Source: Choanephora cucurbitarum
Taxonomy: Eukaryota > Mucoromycota > Mucoromycetes > Mucorales > Choanephoraceae
Assembly: GCA_025331435.1 (NCBI GenBank)
Contig: JAIWNI010000003.1
Coordinates: 62,001 to 126,000 of the forward strand
Reading direction: 5' to 3'
Length of the DNA stretch: 64,000 nucleotides
A program made the position numbers and the translations under genes. Shown in pieces: positions 49,081 to 61,361 of this stretch. The notes below the pieces were generated by a model that saw only the letters and a program-made list of their open reading frames with translations, had not been told where the DNA came from and did not search any database. Positions within the stretch are counted from its first letter, which is position 1. Every line of letters begins with the position of its first letter.

Positions 49081-50016
49081 ATGGTAAAGTATGGCGAGAC
49101 AGCTGCTGACAACCGTGTGGTGAGAGGAGAGATGATGGCCGAGTCGAAGTCGATGCTCTTTGAAGATGATGCGAATGCCTTTCATCAAAAGAATGAGCCA
49201 TTTCTTGATGCTTATTCCAGTTTTGAAGAATTTCTCGATTACTTTGAAAAGGAATGGTGCGGCGAAGAGAAGCTCAAGATTCGGAGTCGTGCCTACCATC
49301 CTCTTGAGTTTAGCCACATGCTCACCAATAACCACATCAAATCCTGGCACAACCAACTCATGTCTGTCTACATGATGAGAAGCAGAAGCAGAAAGCTTGA
49401 TAGGTTGGTGTATATATTGACGGAAGAAGTAAACTATGATCTTGAGAAGGAGAAGATCAGAAATCTGGAGAACATAAGAGCAATGACTTGCGCTTAAAGA
49501 GAAAGAAGAGTAGATTTGGAAGCCGAAAGGGTGCCAGAAGAATCAAGAAGTAGGATGATTACTGCCCCTGAAGATGGAAATGAAGACGATGCAGATATAG
49601 AAAGTGATGTACAGGTAGAAGGTAGATTTATGATTCAGTCGTTCACTTCTGAGGTTGTAGTATATTCTGTTTCTGTTGATAACTCGGTTATCCAGAACTA
49701 TTTATGCTATTACCATCAAAAAAATTAGTGACTGTGTAGACACATCCACTTATTGAAGCTTCATGTTCCTCACTTGAGCTTGGCCTCTGCTTAAACTAAC
49801 CTCTTTTCTAATGATGTACCCATTATTGATTCAAGCAATTCTGGTGATGTTGAAAAAATATCACAAATTGAATATGAGCTTGCTCAAGCTAGTAGTATCA
49901 TTACTACATCAAGTCACAGTCGAAAGACCTTCTAAAACAAACAATTCCACAACTCTTGAAGAAACAAAACCTCTGAAGAGCAACCTCCAAAATTCTTTGA
50001 AGGCTTTACAAGCATA
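49081..50016 (+). pseudogene. MULE transposase C-terminal part with SWIM finger, broken
   Basis: The first frame (49081-49497) contains TNNHIKSWHNQLMSVYMM and RSRKLDRLVYILTEEVNYDL, a region found in the C-terminal part of MULE transposases. After a stop, a second frame shows RFMIQSFTSEVVVYSVSVDN, the lead-in of a SWIM zinc finger, and a third shows CRHIHLLKLHVPH, its C-x-H half. Stops and frameshifts separate them, so this is a relic. It points the same way as the fragment at 41571, across the gypsy element. Confidence 0.6.
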
Positions 50017-50200
50017 AATGGATAAATACAACCTCACTAAAATGAATAATTAAAGACAATAAACATTTATTTTTTTAATATTATTAAATTTGCTTCCCTA
50101 AACGCTTACTCAACTTCATGATTTCTCAGAAAAAATCTTTAAGTATCTTTCATACTCGAAGCTAAACCGACAAGAAGCAAACCTCAAATCAGTGATTTAA

Positions 50201-53200
50201 TTGCTTAAGTTACCAGGAAATATAAACGTTCGAAGCACAAGAGCTTCGGTAGCTAGAAAACCTATGGCCTACATATCTGAATTAGGCAGATTCAGCTCTT
50301 GGACGCCAGGTCGTATGGATAAAGAATGTCAACACTGCGGTGCTCTTCATTGGAAAGCTGAAAAGCCAGTCAATGTTCCTGCATCTGCTTTAAGCTGGGA
50401 AACCTGTTGCAAGCATGGTGCTGTGAAGATAGACGCCCTGAGAGATCCGCCTCAACTTTTGAAGGATCTTTCTACTGGTAATCATGAGTTGTCTACTCAT
50501 TTCCTAAAGAACATTAGACAATTTAATATGGCGTTTGCTTTTACTTCGGTTGGATGCAATACAGTCACTGCAACAGGTCGATCAGGCTCCGGTCCATCTT
50601 CATTCATGATACACGGTGAGCTGTATCACTTGCAAGGACCAGTAAATTACATGAGCAACTCAGAAGATCCAGACAATAGAACCGCTGCACCATCATACGC
50701 ACAGCTTTATATCTACGATCCTGCTTTTGGTGTCGCTAATAGAGCCGCAAACAATCCTGATTTGAATGTCAATTTGATTGAGCAGCTCACTCAGATGCTC
50801 CATGCTGAGAATGTCAACCCCTTTGTCAGTGTTTATAAGCACGCGCATGAAATTCTGAAAGAGGAATACGAGAGACAATCATCGACCGAAAAAATTTTGA
50901 CTCCTTTTCATGTTAGACTCATCCCTCAAATGACCATGGAATTAGTTAAAGGAAATGATAGAAGAACGGAAAACTTACCTACTTCAAGCGAGATAGCAGC
51001 TGTGATTCCCACCGAGTTTGCAGGATCAGGCTACAGAGATATTCAAATCACTTACCGCAATGATAGTGAGGAAAACACCGGTCTTCTAAAGAGGATCAAT
51101 CAAACACATGCAGCATACATGCCTTTGCATTATGTCTTGCTCTTTCCACGTGGTGATTATGGATAGCATTGGGGTATGAGACTTTCAGCTGTCAATCTTC
51201 CTAATAGTGATGTTGTAGTTGAGCGTCAGAGAGATAGGCTTTCTCAAAGAGCATTTTATTGCTTCAGACTTCATACCAGAGCAAATGAGTTTCCTACTCT
51301 TTTTTTTGTCTAAGAAGTTATTTCAGCAGTATATTGTCGACGCTTGGGCTACCTGTGATCAGAACAAGCTTGAATGGATCAGAGATAACCAGAAAAACTT
51401 GCGAGCCGATGCGTATAATGGCTTAACGGATGCCCTAGCTCATGACAATAGAGACTTGAGTATGATTGGAACTAAGTTTGTATTGCCAAGCGACTATACA
51501 GGTGGTCCAAGATTTATGGCCAAAATCTATCAAGACTCAATGGCTATAGTCAAACATTTCGGCAAGCCCACCTTTTTTATCACCTTCACTGCAAACCCGA
51601 AATGGGAAGAGATAACCAATGAGCTGATCAAAAATCCAAACAGCCAAAGGCCTATCCAAACTGCAGCAGATCGTCCTGATATAGTTGCTCGAGTTTTTAA
51701 CTTGAAGCTTCGTGAATTGCTATATGACCTCAAAAAGAAATTTTTTTTTGGCAAATACAAAGGTATTATCCAACAATTGAGTACCAAAAGCGAGGCTTGC
51801 CTCATTGTCATCTTTTACTATTTCTTGAAGGTGATGATGGCATTTTTTGAGACGCTGACAAGATTGACGAAGTCATTAGCGCTGAGTTGCCATCCAATGA
51901 TGACCCTGAACTCTTGGAGTTAGTTGCAAGTCAAATGATGCATGGTCCTTGTGGAGATATTAATCACAATTGTCCATGTATAGTTCCTGATGCTTACGGT
52001 GTCATGAAATGTTCAAAAAACTCCCCAAAGCCATTTCAGTCTACCACTGTTGTCATGCCTAACACGTATCCTTTGTACCGTAGACGAATGGATGGAAGGT
52101 CTCATCGTGTCCAAATTAGAGACAAACAAACAAATGGGATGATGTCTGTATACTTGACAAACCAAAACGTTGTGCCTTACAATTTTTTTCTCACTAAGAA
52201 ATACAAAGCGCATATAAACGTTGAATAGTGTGGTAGTGTCGATGCCATTAAATATATAAACAAATATGTTTATAAAGGCCCTGATTGCACCATAGTACAC
52301 TTAAGGAATGAAAACGATGAGATTGAAAGATATCTTACCAGTAGATATATTGGATCTACTGAAGGTGTATGGCGTTTATTTGAGTATGCTATGCATGAAG
52401 AAGATCCTTCTGTTACCCTCGCTTGTTGTTCACTTAGAAAACGAACAACCTGTATATTTCGATCCCGAGGCAAGTGCAGAAGAAATACAGCAAATTCTTG
52501 ACAACACTCATTCTACCTTGATGGGTTTCTTCAAATACAATGCAAACAGCGAGGGTAGGCGTGATTATTTGTACCAAGAATTCCCATCTTATTTCACTTG
52601 AAAAAAAACGAAAGAAAAAGGCAACCAAGAAAAAAAGGCTTTGCTGTAAGAAGAATGTATTACTGTACACCAACAGCTGGCGAAAGAATTTTCTACGCTT
52701 ATTGCTCACCGTTGTTCGTGATCCCACTTCTTTTCAAGATTTGAGAACTGTCAACGGTGTAGTATATGCTACATTCCAGGAAGTATGTCACGCATTGTAT
52801 TTGATTGAAGATGACCAGGAATGGTTCAGATGTTTTTCTGAAGCTGTTGAATTTGTATCTGGCTCAAGTTTACGTTCTATGTTTACTTCAGCTCTGCTAT
52901 TCCAAGAACTGAGTCAACCTGCTGCACTTTGGAATGAATTTGTTTAAGCATCTGTGATGATCTTGATTTTCGTATGAGACAATTGGGGTTTACTGATCAA
53001 CTCAATAGTCACGAAACAGAACATGCTTTTCATAAAGACTTACCCAAGCTTGACTACAGTTTGTATTTGCTTGAACAAGCTCTTATAGATGCTGGTAAGA
53101 CTCTTGCCGATTTTAGCACGGAACAAATTGGCGCAATTAGCAGTAATAATTTTCTTCAAACCGAAATTGCATATGACAGAGATATCGAAGAAGCAAACTA

Positions 53201-53597
53201 ACAGCAAAAAGTATCTATGATAAATATTGGGCAGAAAGCTGCATTTGATAAAAAACGGTAATATATCCCGCAATCCCAAGATTGCTCACTTTTTTCTCCA
53301 AGGACCCGGCGGCACAGGAAGACCATCGTCTTCAACACCCTTTGTCATTACTTTAGGCGTCAAAGAAAAATTGTTGTATGCGTTGCGTCATCTGGTATTG
53401 CTTCTCTTTTGCTTCCTAGAGGCCGCACGTCTCATTCTCGCTTCAAAATCTCTTTGAATATCTTTCCTGACTCGGTCTGCCTAATCAAAAAGGATAGCGA
53501 CCTTGCGAGCATGCTAAAAAAATGTAGGGTGATAATTTGGGGTGAAGTGCCTATGCACCATAGACGTTGCTTTGAGGCTGTAAATCGATCTAGCTAG
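50201..53597 (+). pseudogene. Helitron Rep-helicase, decayed and truncated
   Basis: Rolling-circle transposon protein in several frames. In order: N-terminal Cys/His region CQHCGALHWKAEK; HYVLLFPRGDYG followed by a stop where HWGM continues; LFQQYIVDAWATCDQNKL; TFFITFTANPKWEEI; the HUH pair as LPHCHLLLFLEG, in a shifted frame near 51800; the replicase Tyr region KYINKYVYKGPD; GVVYATFQEVCHAL; helicase Walker A GPGGTG at about 53305, shifted before its Lys; and the Walker B area as IIWGEVPM. The sequence stops there, so the C-terminal helicase is missing. More than six stops or frameshifts are visible. Helitron ends were not located. Confidence 0.82.
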
Positions 53598-56500
53598 ACA
53601 AAGACCAGATCTCTTCTTTTTATTTTCTCCAAAAAATAAATTGCTGATTCCCAGGTTGTATTTTCCCTTTCAAAAGCGACAAACTTATCATTTATCCTTG
53701 AGTTATTAATTCTGACATGTTGCAGTTGTATGTTGGAGAGTAGAATAAAAAACAAAATTGAAATCAAGATCGAAAGGATGATCTTTTCAGCTTACCCACT
53801 TTGACAATTCCAACATGTTTACCAGAGCTTATATGCCTCTCTAAACGATGATCGATTGGTTCGATTCCTATGATAGGCGAAATTGAACTTGTAACGTTTG
53901 GTATCTGAAAACTAATTTACTTATTTTACGAGCTTAAAAATAAAAAAGGACAGCGTAGAGGACGACGTCCACTGTAATCCAGGATGTGGTAGCAGCATAA
54001 TATGACCTTTAAAAGGAAACGAAAAAAGACCTTGTTTTCGGTTGTCTTTCACTCTTTCTCTCAGACACACCCGACAAGCAAGCCTGAACAGTACATCGTA
54101 TAGCTTTGTTCATAGTAAAAGACTCCAGCGCTTCAGTCAGGTCTTAGAAGAGAGATGTCAGAGCGGGCATTTTATACCTCATCACCAACTATGAACAGCA
54201 CTATTAGCACCCTGAGTTAGATGGCACTCTGATCGACAACTCAAGCACACCTCCTCTAGTAAGGTGAAGAAAGAAAAGTTGCTGAAAGAGGAGACTTTGA
54301 CTTCAAGAATAGTTGATGCTTATAACAGTGTCTATTTGGAAGAACTTCGTAGCTTCTGCCGATACAGTGACTTTAGATTACAAGTATGCTTGAATAAAAA
54401 ACCATTTTGAGATTGCACATTATGCAACCTATTTTAAAGAAGTTTATAATGTCTTTTCTTCAGGCATGCAATCTGAATTTATTATTAGCGCAATCTAAAA
54501 AATTTTGAAGTGCAATATATTTCTGGAAAAGGTGTATAAAACCCTCAAACAAGAACCAAAAAAAACACAGGCGCTTTACTCCTTTTTTTAGACGCGATGT
54601 TACCAACGAATTAGTCTTAAACCAAAAGTTCAAACTTATAGTAAACATCACAATGCTTTTAATTATCATCTGTTTTAAACAAAATTTTCATTTTCTTATA
54701 ATGGGGCAGGGGAACCCGCGGCGAACCACGTATTCCCCCCAAGCAAAAATTATGATCTCGAGACATCCCGAAGGATGTTCGCAGCAAAAGCAGCCGTCGC
54801 TGTGCAATGACAACCGCCTTCGCTGTATATCTGGGATTCTTGATACCAGATACACGACCCAGGTAAGTATGAAGAACAAAAAGTACGCAGAAAGCTTGCC
54901 TTTTTATACTTTTTTTACAATCAAAATTCGGAATGTCAAAGTCATAGTTAGAAGTCACTATGAACTTTATTTTGATCTTCAGCTTGTTCAACGGTGACTT
55001 CATTTGGTGTTGTACGCATTTCATAAAAAATTTCCTGTCTAACTTTAGCTTCAGACGTCCTTCTTTTTTATTGGACAGAATGGATTCATAGTGTATTGAT
55101 CGTTAAGCTTTGTTTATAAACGCGAAGACGTGCATTTACTTATTGCAAGACTCAAAGAATCAGAACTCTGTTGGTTCTGAGCAATTCATATCAAATTACA
55201 AAGATGAAGTTTTAGTTTGTGCAATAAGGCGTTGTCATATGCTGTGCTTACATTATAGAGTTGGCAGTCTATGCTTGCTGTTTTCGCGACAAAAGTGATG
55301 TCGATACAGCATATAATGACTGGTCACAACTGGCTGGCAAACTTATCATTTTGAGATATGACACTTATTTATTGTCGTTTATAACATTTCTGTTAGTATA
55401 TTGAAAGAAAAAGGGGAATAGCTCAAACGCTTATTGACTACCTCAAAAAGTCTAATACTCTGAAATGCATCTTCTTTCTAACAATAGTAAACAGGAATTA
55501 CAGTTGCCCTCTTTTAAGCCATCAATTCATTTATCTAAGCCATTGATTTTGCTCTGATCTGAGAAAATGCCCTTATGCTTAAGAGCAAGTGTGTACAGAC
55601 ATATACTAATTGTAACTATGCTTTTAACTTTTTGAATGCAGTATCTATTAAACAGCTAAGGGTAAATGGTTACAATGTGTCAAGCGTTGAAATATAAAGT
55701 GGAAAATTTTTCAAAGAGAATATGCTTTGATGCAGTCGAAGTCTTTTCGGTATAAAACCTTTGCAAGGCTAATGGTTTGTGGGTGATGGCATCCAATTCA
55801 CTATTTCCTTTTTTTTTTGCAGCAGTGTGCATATATCAATTTGCTTAAAAGATTGATGTAGTTAATTTTGGTTTTGTAAAATCATCTATTTCATATGCTC
55901 ATTGCGACTATATTTGTAGTCATACAAAAAACACATATTGTGTTTATTGAAGAATGACGATGCATGAAAAATAATCAAAGTAAAACAATAGCAAATGATC
56001 GAAAAGAAGTTCATTCAGTCAATAAGAAATTTGTTGCTATCTCTACTTTAATGAACAGGGCAGTTAAGCTTGCCGAAGGGTAAGTATTTCAACGGTTTGC
56101 TTTTGTTCCTTATCACATTTTTACAATGGTTGCCCTACTTAAGAGTGTTGATATTCTTGAGAAACAATATTATGATACAGTCCACTTATGTTTTCTGTTT
56201 TTGCTTCTTTGGATCTAATTCACTCAAGCTGCCTGCAGACACACTATTTATAGTTTTTTTTTCTGCTTTCGAGAATGATCGTCCTTGAAGTTCAAGCGAT
56301 TTGTTCAACTTTCTTTTTTCTTGAACATTTAATTCTCATCAAGGATTCAAAGTTCTTGGCACTTTGTTTGCAGTGTGGTTCAGCAAAGAGGGAGTACTTG
56401 CCTCTATCAGACGTCAAAAAGTTGTAATAGCAACTTCATTTGGTATTCATTTGTAACACCTATTGGCCAATCAGAATAAGTGCCTACTTTTTTTTTTCGA

Positions 56501-56773
56501 TCCATAAAGAGTCTTCAAGTGTTATGACCAGCAACTGCACTTATTTTCCCTTCTCTTTTATCTCTCCTTTTCTTTCAATAGATAGTAGCTGGTTGCAGAA
56601 ACTTATTATTCTGACATAAACTACATCATCTATAGTATCCATATTTAAGATATTGCTTTCATACTAGAAATATGCGTTTCATCAGCATAAATAAACAAAT
56701 AAATCCCATTTAATTTTTTAATTTTTTCTTTCCTTTTTGCTTCTTTCTCGTTTTTGAGGTTTACTCACTAAAT
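53598..56773. other. 3.2-kb gene-free region
   Basis: No gene was recognised. A short open stretch near 54238-54380 looks weakly coding (LLKEETLTSRIVDAYNSVYL) but has no start or continuation. A GC-rich structured island at 54700-54860 is listed separately. The 3' end of this stretch (about 56660-56773) is T/C rich and should hold the Sft2 promoter. Confidence 0.4.
54700..54860. other. GC-rich island with hairpins, possible structured RNA or SINE
   Basis: It contrasts with the AT-rich flanks. Two perfect hairpins are visible: CATCC-CGAA-GGATG at 54764-54777 and TATCTGG/CCAGATA with an 11-base loop at 54828-54852. Both strands have open frames across it, but neither matches a known protein. 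No tRNA or rRNA cloverleaf could be drawn. Confidence 0.3.
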
Positions 56774-57779
56774 ATGTCTCAAACAGAAAGTTCCTTCAAA
56801 AGCTCTCTTCGTAACTTTCAGTTGTCAAGGTCGAACAACATAGCTTTGCCTACCAACACAGGCCAGAACTCAGGCGGTCTTTCGTCTTTTCGTGATTCAG
56901 CTTCCAATCTCTTCTCGAACATGACAAGCACTGTCCAAGGATATGTACCTCTTGGCAACAGTATAGAGGAGGAAGAAGAAGATCCTTGGTATCAACTCTC
57001 TCGTGTTGAAGCAAGTATTTGAAAAACTCATTTCTGACACTCTCCGTTTTCTCTTTATTCTTACATGATATCATTAGCGAGTAATGGCTTTTGCCTTATG
57101 TCTAGCACTAGGAATCGGTTGCTTCGCTTTGGTGAGAATAAGACATGTTATCCGTGTAATGAAAGAAGCATAAGATCTAATAGTATGATAGAGTTTCTTC
57201 TTTTTACCTTTGTTTCCAGGAAAATTCGCGGCCACTTTCACATGTAAGGAATTGCTTGGATTAGGATGGATAGGGTGGAATGATAGGAATTTGAGGAAGA
57301 AGCACACTAACTTGTTTGCTGAATTTTCCTTGTTCTGCTTTGATGAAAAAAATAGTGGGCAGTATTTTGATATTGGTCAGTGTGGCATTATTACGTGGTC
57401 CATGGTCTCACTTGAAGCACATGATGTCTAGAGAGAGACTGCCATTTACAGTTTCTTATGTCGGTTCAATGGCATTGACTCTGTATGCTGCTATTGGAGT
57501 AAGTTATTTAGTTTAAATACTTGATCAAATAGAGTTAATCATGATCTATAGATCCGTGCGGTCATTTTGACAGTCTTGTTTGCTGTTATTCAAATTATTG
57601 CATTATTATGGCAAGTGTCAAAAGAATTATAGAATGTTGGATGAATTAACTAATCTTGATCTGTCAACTTAAAAAAAAACTTCAGGTATGTTGGATCGTA
57701 TATTCCAGGTGGTGTTTCGACATTAAGATATGCAACTTCTTATATTGGAGGAAGAGCAGCTTCTATTTTACCCATATAA
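56774..57779 (+). CDS. SFT2: Sft2-family vesicle transport protein
   Basis: Golgi-membrane protein that helps retrograde vesicles fuse. Six exons: 56774-57010, 57078-57131, 57192-57243, 57356-57498, 57552-57610 and 57686-57779, giving 212 residues. A Ser-rich cytoplasmic N-terminus leads to EEEEEDPWYQLSRVERVMAF, the usual lead-in to the first membrane segment. Four TM segments follow with FPGKFA, LLRGPWSHLKHMMSRERLPFT and WYVGSYIPGGVSTLRY, matching the family. Introns 1 and 5 start with GC instead of GT; the protein match requires this. It converges with the kinase gene, 138 bp apart. Confidence 0.9.
57011..57077 (+). other. GC-AG intron 1 of SFT2
   Basis: Donor GCAAGT after GTTGAA, acceptor CATTAG. 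Phase 0. Any GT donor nearby would destroy the SRVERVMAF join. Confidence 0.75.
57611..57685 (+). other. GC-AG intron 5 of SFT2
   Basis: Donor GCAAGT after TTATTATG, acceptor CTTCAG. It recreates the Trp of WYVGSYIPGG. Using the downstream GTGTCA as donor would shift the frame and lose the conserved tail. Confidence 0.75.
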
Positions 57780-57917
57780 CAAAGAGAAAATGTTTAAAAA
57801 AATATGTATACAATCTGTAATAAAAACGATTTTAATTTTGTAGTTCTTAAAAGTTGTCTCTCTTTTTTTTTTATTTTACAATGCACTAGAGAAGGAAAAT
57901 CAACAACAAAAGGAGTC

Positions 57918-60900
57918 TTAGGTATCAGCCTCAGTATATCCTGTCTTGTGTCTCTTTCTTTGAAAGTGACTAAATTCTACAGCTTGCTCCTCATCATGTG
58001 CTGAAAGTGCTTTGGCATGTCGTTTTTGCCTTGCTACAGGTGCATTTCTCTCCCATTCAGCAATCAGGCCATTTTGTATGGCTTCATCACTCAGCCATGT
58101 TAGCACGCTCTCAGCAGATTCTCTTTGTTGAGGGCTGACCTTGAGGAATTTAAGCAAGAGTTCTCTACTCAAGTGGCCACGCACTTCTCTCTCTAACGTT
58201 TTTTGAAGTCGATAATCATCGCTGACGATATCTCGTAGTGCCTTGATATCGCTGTCCATAATACCGTACCATGGCTCAGTTTCTGCAAAAGTCTTCCATA
58301 TCAGAGTACCTATTGAGTAGAGATCTTCTGCAACTGGATTGACCAGCCAGGCCAGCCCTTCTGTATCGCTTCGGCTTTTTGGCAATGTTTGAATGGATCG
58401 ATAAAGCTTGTAACCATGATCTGGTTTAGAGGGGACCCAAGGCAACCGTCGACACCATACATCAAGTTCCTCTTTTGTTCTCGGTATAATTTCATCATCG
58501 TATCCTTGGATATCAAGTCGAGGCTGTTCTACCCACCAACAGCGATAGACATCAGGGGAAGTGAAGGTGGATTTACCAAAATCAATGAGATACAATGAAG
58601 CCTTGGGGCTTCCATCTCGTAACTTGTAATCTGTCTGATTAACCATAAAGTTAACTTCAGAGAGATCGCGATGAGCCAACCCAGCTCGATGAAGAGTAGC
58701 AATAGACTCGAGCATCTGAAGAATCAGATCCATCTTTTGATAGGCAGTCAAACGATGGTGTGAATGAGCATGCGTATATTGCTTTAGTGTCTTTTGATAT
58801 CGCTCCATACACAAACCAATAATTTCACCATGATCCTCTTTCAACACATGAGTGATTTGGCCCATATGTGGTAGGCCTTTGAGAGTAAGAAGGCCTGCGA
58901 TTTCTGTGGTTCTTTGAGTTATAGTCATCTTTTTGAATGTCTGAATGACTTTTTTATGATCGTGAGGATCGAAAAAGACGTTTTTGAAAAATCCTTCAGC
59001 GTTGGGTGTGGTTGATGAAGCATGAACGTTGTATTGGTTCACATTGATGACAGGGACCTTCTTTTGGTGAGCATATTTTGTGATCTTGAGCCAGAGTTGT
59101 TTAGATGCTTCCAAATAATACTGTTTTTCGATTTCGGGAAGCTGAGGTTTATCGACTCTGCTTTCCTCTTGGACTACTGAGGGTTCAAGATACCTTTCAT
59201 AGACAGCAGGTGGCTGTGAAGAGGCTTTTTTACCAGTACCATCTTCTACTTCCTTTATATGAGTATTTATATCACGACGACTTTCTTTTTTGCTTAGTTG
59301 GTTCATATCGTCCCTTTTTTCAATCATGTCTATGCGCAATGAATTCTGTGATGCACTGTAATTGGATGCTACGCTAGTAGTTTTATCTATTGATTTACTG
59401 TCTTCTTCCCCTTCTTCTTCGTCATCGCTATATTCATAGGATGCAGTAGAATCCGAATCTTCCTCCTGGGTATAGTTTTGAGCAGAGCCTCTATCTGAGG
59501 GCAAATTAATGTGTTTTGTTGAAGGTGATAGCTGTGGGGTAGACTGATGTTGTGGGGGCGATAGACTTGAACCAACGTCGGCTTTTGATTTAATTGTTCG
59601 CTTACCTTTGCCTGATTCAGGGTCAGGCTTCTTTACAACTAAGCGAATAGAAGTCAAGGTCTTGGGCGAAGCAGTTGATCTAGGACTTTCAGTTGAGGCT
59701 GTAGAGTCTATAAAAGTATCTGATGACTTCAACTGTTTACTTTTTGAAGATGACTTTTCTATGTTGGTTGGTGACAATGAGGCTGTAGGTGATTTGACTG
59801 TATTGCTGTGGCTCAAGTTCATGGCTTGTACTTCATTAGTAGGTCCTTGGGACTTTGAACTCAATGGTAGAGTTGTTGCTGTTTGTTCATGATGCATCTT
59901 GCTAATTGTATTTGTATCTTGTTCAGTAAGAGCTTGACTTTCAGATTCGTTTGTTTTGCTCATCAAAGTTGGGTCAAGTGGCAATGAGCTTGATTTAGTT
60001 GGTATAGATGCATTCATTGTTGCTGATGATGCTAACGGTACTATTTGTTGTTCTTTTAAGACATCTGAGGAGCCATTGTGAGGGTGGTGGTTAAGGATAC
60101 TTTGCTTTGAGGGCACTGGCTCTAATATAGATCGAACAAATTGCTTGGCGAGTTCGTTATTGCTTACTTTTTTAGGATCCACTGGTGTCTTGGTTGACAA
60201 TCGGAAGGTATTGTAAGGCTTCTTCAAGTAATTTCGATCCAAATCTGAATCAACTGTGGCAACTGCGTTATGGACAACATGTTGTACTTTTAATTTGAGC
60301 CATGCCTTTGGAAAGAACTCGTGTTTGGTGCTTTTGTCCATGGTCGAATCGTCAAAATTATGCGTATCGCCTACAGGCTCGCACAAAACAACAGTTGAAT
60401 GCATTTGATAGAGATTCTTTTGGGATGCGTCTGGCTTTAGTGGTGTAAGCTGTACATTAAACAAGATAGCCAGTGCCCCATTGGGATCTGTTTTGGCTTG
60501 GTTAAGCAGGGTTCTGTTTTTAGCGATATAGAAACGAGGCAAAGGTGTTTTCGTATGATCAGTTGCACCCGTGTAGCTGAAGAAGGAAGCATTTAGGCAC
60601 TGAAATAATACGCGTACGTTGCTAAAGCCTCGAAGTTTTTTAGTGGCACAGTCTTGTTCGCTTAATGCTTGTATGAAATAAAGGTTGCTATTGTTTTGTT
60701 ATTAGTGCTTGGTTCTAAAAAGAAAAGGTGTTGGCTTTACCTCTTTTTTGGTAAGTCTATCTCTTTATACATTGGGAAAGGCGGAGGTGGAGGTGAGAGG
60801 GAAGCTAAGGATTTGTTATCATGGCTCACGATTTCCTCAGGCAATTGTCGATTCGTCACTGTATCTCTGTTAGCTAGTGCTACTGATAAATAATAAGGCC

Positions 60901-61361
60901 TATTATAAATCAAAATGAAATAATAAAGCAGGAATTGTCAGTATACTCTTTCTTTTTGTTGCGTTCCTCTCGACAGTAAAGTGAGTGACTTACTGGATAC
61001 CACCGTTCAAATAAATAGAAAGAGCTTCAAATCTTCTACACAAATTTTCTGCTTGTTGATATATGAGATCAAACGAGCGATGAAACTGTCGAGCATTGTT
61101 CCAGATCAGTTCCAGATCGCGAACGAATTCTTCATATGTGTTGTACTTGTTGCTGTAGAGATTTTGCTCGAGTGTTCTAAAGTCCATAGGTTGTTTTATT
61201 TCGTGATGGTAAACAAAGGCTGTTCTTGGAACAGGAATAAGAAACTGGTAGCAGTCATAGCAAGACAGGAGCTCATCGATCACAAACACACACTTGCGAA
61301 AGTCTGCGGAAGGCGTATCAACGCCTTTTATCTGTAATTCATTATGTTCTGTCGGTAGCAT
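57918..61361 (-). CDS. bromodomain plus protein-kinase fusion protein
   Basis: Exons 61361-60994, 60899-60741 and 60660-57918 join in phase for 1,089 residues. Residues ~20-115 form a bromodomain (YQFLIPV, EIKQPMDFRTLEQNL, YNTYEEFVRDLELIWNNARQF, IYQQAENLCRRFEAL). The usual acetyl-lysine Asn position appears to be His (ARQFHRSF). A Pro-rich linker, a Ser/Thr-rich disordered region with an acidic block (DDEEEGEEDSKS) and a C-terminal kinase domain follow. The kinase has LHRAGLAHRDLSEVNFMV with the catalytic Asp, YLIDFG with the metal-binding Asp, and AEDLYSIGTLIWKTF. Its form resembles the fungus-specific FunK1-type kinases. The end is basic (RQKRHAKA). Likely a chromatin-associated kinase, by inference. 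Confidence 0.82.

Noticed and set aside
49039..49356. Minus-strand open frame opposite the MULE fragment
   Set aside because: Shadow of the + strand frame that carries recognisable MULE sequence.
53841..53880. GGTTCGATTCC resembling a tRNA T-loop
   Set aside because: No matching T-stem, anticodon arm or acceptor stem could be drawn around it.
54659..55024. 121-codon minus-strand frame over the GC-rich island
   Set aside because: No motif or splice partner; better explained as open frame over a GC-rich structured stretch, kept only as a structural candidate.
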